Assembly (NCBI GenBank): GCA_026936325.1
Contig: JAPTHN010000001.1
Span: 6,770,560 to 6,834,559 of the forward strand
DNA from: Platynereis dumerilii
Taxonomy: Eukaryota > Annelida > Polychaeta > Phyllodocida > Nereididae
Direction: 5' to 3'
Length of the DNA: 64,000 nt
Shown: positions 10,421-20,199 of the stretch, in pieces
How positions within the stretch are numbered: the stretch's first letter is position 1
How the letters are laid out: each line of letters starts with the position of its first letter
The notes under the pieces: generated by a model
The model's input: only the letters and a program-made list of their open reading frames with translations
What the model was told of the DNA's origin: nothing
Databases searched by the model: none
Program-made: the position numbers and the translations under genes

Positions 10421-12337
10421 AGGGTGGAGTGAAAAATGAAAAATGTCAAAAATTAAAAAAACAGCAGGTCCAGATGCTTGTCAATTTGTCCAAAACTCAC
10501 GTTTTCAGTGATTTTTGGAAGCTGCAATGTGAATTGACGGTGCACTTCAGGATTAAAGAAAACAGTCAAAATGTCTTTTTGCCGAACTCGCGGTTACGCA
10601 TATCTTCGTGGATATTAAATATAAAACAAAATAGGTGGCATATTTGGAATCAGTGAAAAATTCCCCACAAAATGAATACCAACATGATATACTTATCTTC
10701 TGTTTCAGGCCGGATCAATCCTCTCAAATTTACATAAAATCGTCATAAATTTTTATCATTCATGAAATGGCTCCACATTTAATGATAATGATAATGTTTA
10801 TTTGTTTATAGTGCATTACATCAAAATAGCGACCTCAATGCACTGTACAATAATACACAGATTCATAAAATATTTTAAATTAAGGAAAATTGTAATTAAA
10901 AACCAAAATATAATAAGAAATCAGATTAAAACAAATTAAAAGTAGTAAGATCTGAATAAGTGTGTCTTTAACCTGGCTTTGAAATTTGACTCCAATACCA
11001 CATCACCCATTGTCAGAAACTCCCTTTTTGTTGTTCTCACTAGTGTAAATGATAAACAAAAATATGTATCTTACAAGCAAGAATGACAAGACTTCATGTT
11101 TATACCATGATTTATTTCCATGCCCACTTGTTCTTGAAATATTACCTTTAATGTAACCGCACAGTGTAGTTAAACTTGAAACTCATTATAGTTAGTTTGT
11201 ATGATGACAATGGTGCTATAGTTCATTTTGTTATTTTACTATTGTGTATCTTACCTATATGATTATGTGCTTTTATAAAATAGATATACACAAAATCTTG
11301 CTCGAGTGAATCTGACCATTCCAATGATTCCATGTTCACTGCTGGACTAGGACAGTACCCTTACATGTGTGACTGTGTCTGATGCCTCTGAGGATATCTC
11401 TGACTTCATCAAAGCTTTACTGATTTATCAATTTATTGAATGGTTACTATTCAAAATACTTTTTGAAACAAGTAACCAATGGCATGACAACAATATCTTT
11501 AATGGGACAGATCACTTTATTTGTACTTTATAGTATATGTACAGTATATGTACAATGCTATCTCTCACTAGGTAACCTATCTTTTAATACCTCCCAAAAC
11601 TATCTACACTTTGATATTTTACTCATTATTTGAACATGAAATATGATTCACATAACTATAATCAACTGACAGAAACAATGGTAACAAGAAAGAAAAATCT
11701 TATTGTCCTGCTTGGTACTTACAAGATAAACAACTTTTAGGTCATCCAAGGTCACCAAAGTGTAAATGTGAATTACCAAAATATCAACCAAATTAAAATG
11801 TTTATAGAGACTGTAGGGATGTTAGTCAATGTTGCAAGCACGCGAAAACAGTTAAATATGTGTAATTTTAGTCTCAGAGGTCACTTACCCCCAAGGACAA
11901 TAAGAGGTCAAATTTAAAGTGTTTGAACATCTAAAGTGAAGTTCAGAGTCTGTAGAAGCTATCTTGAAAGTTGCAAGCTTTTTTCATTACATGCACAATC
12001 CTTTTGGTTGTTTGTCCCACCAGAACATTTTTACGCAGTTCTCACAGCACTTACTGAACACTGGTAATATACATAGATATGGCATGTTGGTACTCATTTT
12101 GAAGGAAATTTTATTCTGAATTCAAATATATAACTCTCATGTCTGTAGCTTTAACCTGGACAAAAATAACGCTAACCGCGAATCTACCGAAACTAACTTT
12201 AAAGGCATATCTTTGATCCTGAAGTGCACCGCCAATTTTCACTGCAGCTCAAAAATTAAAATGGAATGGCCAGTTTCATGCAAATTGACAAGTATCTAGA
12301 CCTGCTGTTTTTTGAATTTCAATTTTCACTCCACCCT
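10421..12337 (-). mobile_element. Nested 1.9 kb terminal-inverted-repeat element inside the Harbinger
   Basis: Both ends start AGGGTGGAGTGAAAA read inward. Similarity continues through ACAGCAGGTC, ACTTGTCAATTTG-like sequence, GGTGCACTTCAGGAT and CGCGGTTA, about 190 bp in all. The interior is AT-rich and non-coding. Around 10785-10870 it holds a LINE/SINE-tail-like segment (TTTATAGTGCATTACATC, then CAATGCACTGTACAATAA). I find no convincing target duplication; the flanks are TA on one side and TG on the other if the ends are taken as GGGTGG. The superfamily is undetermined. It lies exactly between the two coding blocks of the MADF gene. Confidence 0.75.
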
Positions 12338-13974
12338 GCCGGCTGAGGTGGTGCTGCTTTCCTGGGCCTGTCTGAAGTGTAGTGACCAGCAATTGAAGTC
12401 AGGGCAGAGGCCATCTCCTGGTCTGTGTCCTTCCTCTTCTTGGATGGCTTTCGTCCTGGGAAGACCTGGGACTGCTGCTGGGATGGCTGGAGGGACTGCT
12501 GGGACATCTCCTAGGAGGACTGCTGCTGGCTGGCTGGGAGGCTGTCATCAAGGTCGGGCATAGGATTGTAGTCCATGGGGGCATCAGAATCGGACGACAG
12601 GCGGTTACTTCCTCCTGGGCCAGTGAAGCTGGAGACTTCCACGGCACCCTTCGGAATGATGGAGGACCTCAAGAATTCACACTCCGCCAGGATGTACTTG
12701 TCTCGCTCGGACATCTTCTTTCTGCCAGCTCCGGAAGGTTGAGGTCTGATGCACTTTGAGAAGGTAGTCCTGATGTTGTTCCTCCATTTGTAGACTTTAG
12801 CTGCTGTGATCTCCTTCCCCACTAGCAATGTCAGTTCTGCTGCTTTCTCTGCATCCAGTCTGTCCTTCTGTCCACTCTTGAAGGTGGTTGAGCCCTTGGT
12901 GTACAGCTGCTTGTTTTCCCGGTACCAGTCGATCAGGTCATCCTCCTGCTCTTCTGTGATGCCCAGTAGGTCCCTGGAGTTTGCCTTCCTGTAGCCCTTC
13001 TTCTTCTCCTTGTGGACAAACTGGCCATCGGCCTCCTGGATCAGCTCAACCTCAGATCCAGTGTTGTCAGAATCTTCCTTTGGCTGGTTCTTCCCCTTGC
13101 TGCCCTTGGACTTGGCACCCTTCTTCTTGGGAGTATCTTCCTCTGTGGTGGCATCGTAGTTGGAGTCCAGGGTCTGCTGGTGGATCATTGCAGCTGTCAG
13201 AACACAGTCATCATCTTCATCATCAGCAGGAGTATCATCTGGAGGTGGAGGTGGAGGCTGGACTGCAGTCTTGGCTCGGGTCTGGGCTGGAGTGACAGGC
13301 TTGACTGGAGGCTTGACTGGAGGCTTGACTGGAGACTTGGCTGGAGGCTTGACTGGAGACTTGGCTGGAGACTTGGAGGTGGCGTGACGCTTGGCTGAAG
13401 GAGACTTGCCAGGAGTGCGAGGCCTTCCCCTTGGAGCAGTCTTGGTGGGAGTCTTGAAGACAGCAGCATCAGCCGACTGGGTGCGCTTGGTGGGAGACTT
13501 GACAGAAGCAGCAGCATCAGCAGCATCAGCAGCATCAGCAGGCCTGCCACGCTTGGTTGGAGACTTGACATCAGCATCAGCAGACTTGGGACGCTTCTTC
13601 TTGGCTGCAGCAGCAGTGGCAGGCCTGCCACGCTTGGTTGGAGACTTGACAGCAGCAGCAAGCTTGGCCAGGACTTGATCTTCAGCTTCTTCATCATCAT
13701 CTTCATCCTCCTCATCAGGTTGTTGCAGCACTTTGGGTGGTGGCGGGCCCTCGAAGATGGTCTCACTGGTCACTGTTGATGTAGCAGTGGTCACTGCCAC
13801 GATGCTGTCCGGCAAGCTGAACATGCTTGGAGACAATGTAACAGCTGTGTAGTCTATGAAAGGAGCTGGTGAACCAACTGGAGTTGAAGATGGAGTGGTC
13901 AGTGGAGTGTTGGCTGGATTGATGCCCTTGCTTGGTGCCCTCAAGGTCTTCTTCCCTCTTCCTCTGGGTCCCAT
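12338..13974 (-). CDS. Harbinger partner protein with MADF-like domain (first coding block)
   Basis: Starts at ATG 13974 and runs 487 residues to an in-frame TAG at 12511-12513. The same frame then stays open for another 57 or so codons to the nested element, reading SQQSLQPSQQQSQVF and KKRKDTDQEMASALTS. The TAG is probably a disabling mutation, though a spliced form could avoid it. Residues 1-90 are low complexity and 86-98 acidic. Residues 107-190 contain KSPTKRGRP repeats and PRGRPRTP, which resemble AT-hooks. Residues 201-226 are SPAK/SPVK repeats like histone H1 tails. A MADF-like module lies at about 340-440 (EEQEDDLIDWYRENKQLY, then KVYKWRNNIRTTFSKC). Such partners bind subterminal DNA and bring the Harbinger transposase to the nucleus; this role is from family knowledge. 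Transcription converges on the transposase gene. Confidence 0.75.
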
Positions 13975-13975
13975 C

Positions 13976-14078
13976 TTGAAGCAGGATCAATCAGAAATGA
14001 AGCAGGATGAATCAGCAATGAAGCAGGATCAATCAGCAAGGAAGCAGGGATTCAGCAATGAAGCAGCAATTCAGTAGG
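13976..14078 (-). repeat. Short tandem repeat in the MADF gene leader
   Basis: About five copies of a 15-20 bp unit related to GAAGCAGGATCAATCAGCA lie directly upstream of the start codon. Confidence 0.75.
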
Positions 14079-14155
14079 CTGTGAAGCAGAGTGTCATGGA
14101 GTATAGATGCGTTCGTCTTGAAGTTCAGAGTGGTTATGGTGCTCTAGTGGCTGCT

Positions 14156-14170
14156 CTTCTATTTATATGC
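14156..14170 (-). promoter_or_regulatory. TATA-box candidate for the MADF gene
   Basis: The minus strand reads GCATATAAATAGAAG about 185 bp upstream of ATG 13974, which would leave a leader of about 150 nt. This is sequence and position only. Confidence 0.4.
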
Positions 14171-14723
14171 GAGGCGCGCGCCAGTGCGTCTCCATGGCAG
14201 ACCCCCCTTTCCCGCCGTGGCACAAAAGGTCGACGCCGTGATGGTTTCAGTACCCCGCGGACAAAGGATTTTGCTAAAAATAGCCCCTCTGGCGCCACTC
14301 TGTCTGCTCCGGGAGGGGGTCCAGACGACGGCGCAAAGGTTTTGCACACGTCCCGGAGCATTTTCCTTGACGGCGGAGTGCAGAAGAACCGCGGGGTCGA
14401 CCTTTTTGGCGCCACGCAGAGAATCCCGCTTGTTTTCCTAAATGGCGGGAAACTTTTTGCCCCTCAGTGGCGCGAAAACTTCGACGCAGTCTTACTTTTC
14501 TGATCGCGGCGTCGAACAATTTATCTGGTCTGCTCCCCCGTCGATTTTAATAAAATTTGTACTGGTTGAAACTTTTTTTCTGCTCCGTCGCGATTTGAAG
14601 TGACGGTAAGAAGCAGGATTCTCGAAGGCGTGCAACCAAAAGATGTCCGGCGGGAAGCTAAAATGCCCCTGCGCGATACGTAAAAAGAGGAAATATTTTT
14701 CCGTCTCTCCTGAAAATACTTCG
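14171..14723. other. GC-rich subterminal region of the Harbinger
   Basis: The base composition is like the left subterminal region (6166-6640). GGCGCCA, GCGGCG and CCCGCC motifs recur. It probably contains binding sites for the element's proteins. Open frames here do not resemble any family. Confidence 0.45.
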
Positions 14724-14768
14724 CCGCCGTTTCAAAAAGTTCTCCGGGAGCTGCCGTGAGAATGAAGC
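14724..14768 (-). repeat. Harbinger right terminal inverted repeat
   Basis: Partner of 6121-6166. The outer end reads CCGTGAGAATGAAGC on the plus strand. Confidence 0.85.
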
Positions 14769-15060
14769 ATAAACTGATGGCTTTTACATGCGCGTTATTC
14801 ATTCCAAAGCATGTATTGTTAAGAATTTATTGAATGAATCATGAACTACAAGAGGAAAAGGTAGGAGAATAACACCCATCAAAAGTTGTAACATTGAGTC
14901 TTTTTTTCTGTGTGTTACATCACTTGGTCTGTGCTGTGATTCTTCAATGTGTGTTTTTCTGGCATTTTTCACAAGCAGCAAGATTAATTCTAATATTCAT
15001 TTATAATTAAAAAAACCTTCCTGAATATGAATTAACTAGAATATACTCTTTGTCAAATGT
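14769..15060 (+). repeat. Dispersed repeat family A, copy 3, 3' part
   Basis: It continues the repeat cut at 6120: ATTGAATGAATCATGAACTA, GAGGAAAAGG, TTACATCACTTGG and CATTTTTCACAAGCA occur in the same order as near 1015-1110, 4885-4960 and 19560-19680. Confidence 0.75.
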
Positions 15061-15290
15061 GGTAATGTTTTTTATTCTGCCATGATTGGCCAGGACAGCA
15101 CATAAAATTACAGCTCATTTCCAATGTGGCCCTTGCCAAAGTAAAACATTTATTTTGCATTGTGCAGTAAATCTCTAATTTTTTAATTTAATAGATAAAG
15201 TACCAACCGACAATCTTATGAAGTTCTTTTTGTTTCAAATTTATCTGCATTTAGATTTCCAACTCGGCGAAATGGGATGTCAGAATTCAC

Positions 15291-15500
15291 TAGGAAATAA
15301 TTTATTATGAACTTCCACCAGTGTCTTGCATGAACTACATAGATGTTTTAAATAAGTCACTGAATTTCGTAACCAGGGAACAATGTCAATATTCTGAAAG
15401 TGACTGCATTGTTCATCTTGCCCTTTATTGTTACAGAGATGCTGTGACATTAAAAGCAATTCTTTGTGAATCTATGAATGATGCCATTTGTTGTTTATGT
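15291..15500 (+). repeat. Dispersed repeat family C, copy 1
   Basis: AATGTCAATATTCTGAAA, TCATCTTGCCCTTT, ATGCTGTGACATTAAA and AAGCAATTC recur in the same order at 33430-33580. Non-coding. Confidence 0.7.
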
Positions 15501-16248
15501 TGCAAAATATCCTCCAGAATTCTAGGACAACGGTAAACTTTCATTCTTCCGACTTTTGGAATTCTTTATGTTCTGAAACAGTGTTGAAAAAATACGAAAA
15601 TAGTTCTTGCCAAATTCACAAAATGTTGACGATTAGCAGAAAATATAATTCTTAATATTATCATAAATATTTTGACAAAATTGAAGGGGAATAGAATTTT
15701 AAAAACAGGCTTGAAGAAGCGTTTAAGATTATCTTTTCTTTCACTTCACTCTTTCAAGGATGCTCTGTATTTTCTCCCATCCCTTTACCGTGTCTATGTA
15801 TTAAAGAAATTAAAATAAATGAATAAATAAATAATCCAACATGGTTTATGAAAATAAATGGAAATGCAAATTGGCTGTCTTGCCTCAGTGTATCTTACCT
15901 TGCTTTAGCTGTTTGTTTCTCTTCAGGGTAAAAGAAACAAACTATTATACCCTAAAAATATGAATCCTGAGGAGGTCATTTAATGAAATGATTAATTGTT
16001 ATGATTACAGCTGGATCACACTGAGTTGACCTGAATGATATTTTCTTTATTGACATCAACTATCTCTTCGGTATCATCAGGTTTGGTTTAATATGTGTAG
16101 TTGCATCCAAAATAAAGAACATTCATAATCCAGAAGATATAAAATATGAAAAGTTGAGACAACTATCTCAATAATGCTATGATTCTACATTAGTGTGAAA
16201 CAGACATTGTTAGGAGGTTGCTATAATGGCAGTATAGATATTAACATA
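15501..16248. other. No recognisable feature
   Basis: AT-rich. Contains an ATAA-rich run near 15815. No gene or element ends seen. Confidence 0.5.
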
Positions 16249-16392
16249 CACTGTAAAACCTGCTGCATTACTTTAACGGCAGCTACCGTAGTGATTACAG
16301 AGAAGTTCCAGTTTACGACAGAAAACCGTTATTTTTATGGCACGTACGGCTGTTTTAATGGTAACTGCCGGAAGCTTGGTTTACATGCAGTG
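16249..16392 (+). mobile_element. 144 bp CACTG-ended MITE
   Basis: Starts CACTGTAAAACC and ends GTTTACATGCAGTG, with TA on both sides (2 bp duplication). Internal ACCGT / ACGGC motifs are like those of the 3759 element. A member of the same CACTG-ended group. Confidence 0.7.
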
Positions 16393-17070
16393 TACTTAAT
16401 GTGATATGAATATGTTCAGAAAGTTGATTGATCTTCTTTCTTTCGTTTAAGTGTAGCTGAGAGTGCCCTAAAACCAGGGGGGGGGTATCCAGAAAATTGT
16501 GGTGGGGGGTCTATCGGGATATCACAACGCGGAACGGTTAGCTCGCGATAGTATCATGATAATGTGACTGCGCGGTGCTAAAATTACCATGTAAAAATGT
16601 TAAAATTTTGGTCTGGTGGGGGGGGAGGGGTCACATGCATTGTTGACTCAGCAAATCATCAGCTGTTTGTCTTCTTCTTATCATGCACACGAATGTCTTT
16701 ATTCTAGTTCTACCAGAAAACACAAATCTCTATCTTTAGATAGCAATCATGTGCCCTACATGTGTACATTATATCTATCATACTACATAGGTATGTATAT
16801 ATGACAGAGATATCCTGTATCATGTTGACAGCCCTTTTACAGGCCATACCAACAATGTAATATAATCCCAACTGAGAGAAATGCCAAACCTGTGGGAGAG
16901 GTTTGGCAGTGATATGGAGACCAGCTGGTGATCTATCTCCGGGAACATGCAATCTAAATTCTGAAGCTGAACTTCTTTTTGATGTGGGAGAAATATGTCA
17001 CAGAGCAAGCCCTGACATGCCGAATATTGCTGCAATCACAGACGGAAGGCAGAAAATAGGAGAAACCATA
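16393..17070. other. No gene; G-runs
   Basis: Contains GGGGGGGGG runs near 16479 and 16618 resembling the ends of worn MITEs, but I cannot define an element. Short frames are unsupported. Confidence 0.4.
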
Positions 17071-17079
17071 TCATCTAGG

Positions 17080-17170
17080 ATATTTTTTGTCCTACATCTT
17101 CTAGGGTATTTTTTTTTTGTCCTACATCTTCTAGGATATTTTTTGTCCTACATCTTCTTGGAAGTTTTCT
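17080..17170 (+). repeat. Three copies of a roughly 30 bp tandem repeat
   Basis: The unit is close to TTGTCCTACATCTTCTAGG plus a T-rich run. Confidence 0.85.
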
Positions 17171-17593
17171 CCCACAAAAAAGTGTCATCAGTATTTTGTT
17201 ATTTCAGAAAAACCTCAACTTAATTTGAAAACATCACTTGTAAAGCTGTGTTTTATAAGAAAACCAACCACTTTCTATATTGTTTTCATACACTTATATT
17301 AATAGAGGAGGTACATTTATGTTATCCCTAAAGGTGTAATTTGACATGCTTATTATGCTAGAATTACATGTAGATGACCATCGAATTAAATCAATGCAAG
17401 TTTTTCGGTATGGCTTGGTGTAAAGTGATTGCATATTCCATCAGAGCAACATATATTTAATTAAAAAATTTTCTTTTTCTGTTTCATTAGTTGACCTTTC
17501 AATTTTAAGCAATTTTGACATATCAAATGAATATTTAAAACCGAAATGATTACATGCATTTTTTTTTCTGTGATGACTGAATTTGGAAACTAA
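17171..17593. other. No recognisable feature
   Basis: AT-rich, with no ends or frames of note. The last three bases (TAA) are the left target copy of the next MITE. Confidence 0.5.
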
Positions 17594-17826
17594 GGGAGCG
17601 ACCATTTAATTTCAGGGGGGGCTTGGAGTTTTCCTCGGTGGGTAATTATTTGAATATTCATTCCTAAGTCAAGCAGTGCCTTATTAAGAAATACCCCAGC
17701 CAAAAAATATTTATTTCAAGACTGCCCTAAAACTATTTGTTTAATTCACTTAAAGGAGCAAGAAATTATTCATTAATTAAAAAAAACTCCAACCCCCTCC
17801 TCCTTGACATTAAATGGTGTCCTCCT
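17594..17826 (+). mobile_element. 233 bp Harbinger-type MITE
   Basis: Left end GGGAGCGACCATTTAATTTC. Right end, read inward, GGAGGACACCATTTAATGTC. Flanked by TAA at 17591-17593 and 17827-17829, the usual PIF/Harbinger 3 bp target site. Confidence 0.75.
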
Positions 17827-17959
17827 AAGTGCATAAATTACAGGATGTAATGCCCCAGTCATCCATCCATGCATATATATGCATATGCTGTGCACATATG
17901 CTTCAAAAAGTTTTGTAACTGAACTAATGATTGATTTTTCAAAATTTTAGAAACCAAAG

Positions 17960-18190
17960 CAAGAATGCCAATCTACATTTCGATCTCTTTTCATCTCTAT
18001 CCATAAAAAGAGCAAGAGAAGCTATTTACTCTTCCATAGTCATTATCTCATTCAATCTGCTTCCTCCCACACATTACAGTAACATGAATCTGCAAAAGTG
18101 ATGGCGAAGAAAAAGGAACCTTAATTAAAGAACGAAGAGAAGGCGGAACAGGAAACAATAGAATATGCTTTGAAACTTTAAGATAAATGA
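17960..18190 (+). repeat. Dispersed repeat family B, copy 2
   Basis: Matches 1686-1925 in order and orientation, with a small extra stretch near 17985. Confidence 0.75.
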
Positions 18191-18584
18191 AATCTATGGA
18201 ATCTCAACTGTTTCAATAGACAATCACATCCTAATTTCGAATTTTGTGACCGCTTAGTGATCACTGGATTGCAGTATTTCAAAAAAATATTATATTCGTA
18301 GCATTGGCGGATCGAGGTGAGGCCTAGGGAGCCAAGGCACCCCGCATCCACACGAATGATGAAGCAAACTCAGAATCCAGCCAAAACTTTTCAAAGTACA
18401 CAATTGTTTAGTTCCACGACTAAATGTAAGAATAGCCATTATTCAGAATCATGAATTTTATTTGGGTTTATTCTGAACAACATGTTTTGGACGATATCTG
18501 GACCTTACTAGCATTCAAACTCAGGAATTTACTTCTTCTTACCACTTTACTTTTCTCTCTAAAAACTCCATACATTAATGAATG
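18191..18584. other. No recognisable feature
   Basis: A CATTGGCGGATCGAGG motif at 18302 could be a worn transposon end, but no partner was found. Confidence 0.4.
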
Positions 18585-19215
18585 TATCGCTAGTATATTA
18601 AAAACGTGTCCCTTATGTTAATGATAGACAACACTCTTATAATGAGTGTATCGCCTGTATATTAATGAGTGCATCACCTGTATATTTCAAACGAATCCTA
18701 TATAATATTATATCGATACCAGACGATACAATAATAATGAGTGTATTGCCTGTGTATTAATGAGTGTATCACCTGCATATTAAAAACATATCCCATATAT
18801 TAATGTCAGCCGATACACTCATAATGAGTGTATTGCCTTTATATTAATGAGTGTGTCACCAGTATATTTAAGACGTATCCAAAATATTTATGTCAGGCGA
18901 TACACTCATAATGAGTGTATCGCATGTACATTGTATATTAATGAATGTATCATATGTATATTAAAAACTTATCCCTATATAAGTGTCAGTCGATACACTC
19001 ATGATGAGTGTATCACCTGTATATTGATGAGTGTATTGCCAGTATATTAAAACATATCCTTTATACTAATTTCAGCCGATACACTCATAATGAGTGTATC
19101 GCTTGTATATCAATGAGTGTATCACCTGTATATTAAACACGTATCCAATATATAAATGTCAGGTGATACATTCATAATGAGTGCATTGCCTGTACATTAA
19201 TGAGTGTATCGCCTG
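18585..19215 (+). repeat. Palindrome-bearing minisatellite, unit about 87-91 bp, about 7 copies
   Basis: Each unit has a near-perfect palindrome, CGATACACTCAT against ATGAGTGTATCG, at about 18810, 18897, 18988, 19075 and 19162, with worn versions at about 18625 and 18722. Between palindromes come TGTATATTAATGAGTGTATC and TATCCCATATATTAATGTCA. It belongs to no known family that I can name. Confidence 0.85.
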
Positions 19216-19229
19216 TCAAGAATGAGCAT

Positions 19230-19690
19230 ATCAAGTGCTTAAATACAGGATCCAAAGCCCAATTATACACATCTATCAGTGGTTGAAATGACTGCTGTGC
19301 AGTGCATCTTAATGCATTTATTTTTAGAAACAACCTGAAATCTCCTGAGATATTACAGTGTTCACTGTAGGAGTGAAGAAGTCCAGACGAATTCCAAAGA
19401 GAAGTTGGAGGTCTTTATGTTGGTGTAAAATTTCTCTAGAGGGAATATTTGGTGTCAAAATATCAAGTAGAACAGAAGACAAAACCGCGTCTTTATGCTA
19501 ATGGCTTCTTCCAGCATGTGATGCGTTCTAAAGAATAATATTGTCTTGTAAAGGCTTTATTGAATGAATCATGAACTGCTACAAGAAAAGGTGAGAGCAT
19601 GACTCTCATCAAAGTACTATTGAGTGGTATGATTTTTGAAGATATATTGTGTAATCTTTCTATGAATCGCATCACTTGATAAGTTCAGCA
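19230..19690 (+). repeat. Dispersed repeat family A, 3' fragment
   Basis: Matches copy 1 from about 690 onward: AAATACAGGAT, TTTTTAGAAACAAC, ATCTCCTGAGAT, GAGGGAATATT, TTGAATGAATCATGAACTGC and ATCGCATCACTT. Confidence 0.75.
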
Positions 19691-20199
19691 ATTTTTTTGG
19701 TTTTGTATTTTCTGATCCTTTTACAACTGTTTTCATAATATGAGTTTTAATTTCTTGGACATGCATTCTGTCGGGAAAAAAGCAACTAGGCATTTATTTG
19801 AAAAGTGGGGCCAAAAAGGTCCCCAGGAGCAAAAAAGTGAATCTCCGAATTCCTAAAATCTGATATGGCAAATGTTTCGTCCAAGTGGTCCCTGTTATGG
19901 AAAAAGTCATTTTGGGGTCAACAGGTCACTTGATTTTTCAGGAAAAATCACTGAAAAATTAGTAAATTGGTCACGCAATAGTCACAACAGACACGCTAAA
20001 ATACCATCACAACAGTCACTGAAAACAGTCACTGAAAACAGTCACTTCAGTGTTAATTTTACTAAATGTGCTGCATAGACAGTCACGACAGTTCCCGTTC
20101 AACAAACAAGTGCTTATGAATGAATAGTTATTATTCAATTTGGAATTAGTCCACATGCTTGTCCTCGTATCGAAAGGAAATTCAATATTATTTCAGTCA
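19691..20199. other. No gene; short CAGTCAC-rich stretch
   Basis: Around 19970-20095 there are repeated CAGTCACTGAAAA-like words. Otherwise unremarkable AT-rich DNA. Confidence 0.5.

Larger units (their letters stand above)
6121..14768 (+). mobile_element. Harbinger-type DNA transposon with two convergent genes
   Basis: The ends match as inverted repeats of about 45 bp: left GCCCCATTCTCACGGGAG, right (read inward) GCTTCATTCTCACGGCAG, both reaching AACGGCGGCG. The flanks are AT on both sides; alternatively TTA on the left and TAA on the right, an imperfect 3 bp Harbinger-type site. The element encodes a DDE transposase on + and a MADF/polyQ protein on -, the usual pairing of transposase with a Myb/MADF-like partner in PIF/Harbinger. 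GC content is clearly higher than in the flanks. A TCTA microsatellite (8.2-9.2 kb) and a 1.9 kb inverted-repeat element (10421-12337) have enlarged it to 8.65 kb. The flanking host repeat (family A) rejoins across it. The transposase frame is open and the partner gene is damaged, so the copy is fairly young. Confidence 0.88.

Noticed and set aside
13012-13678. Plus-strand frames opposite the MADF gene
   Set aside because: Mirror the low-complexity SPTK/GRP repeats; no domain and wrong strand.
14081-14519. Frames on both strands in the Harbinger right end
   Set aside because: Same GC-driven effect in subterminal DNA.
16903-17223. 106-codon frame
   Set aside because: Runs into the 30 bp tandem repeat and shows no family resemblance.
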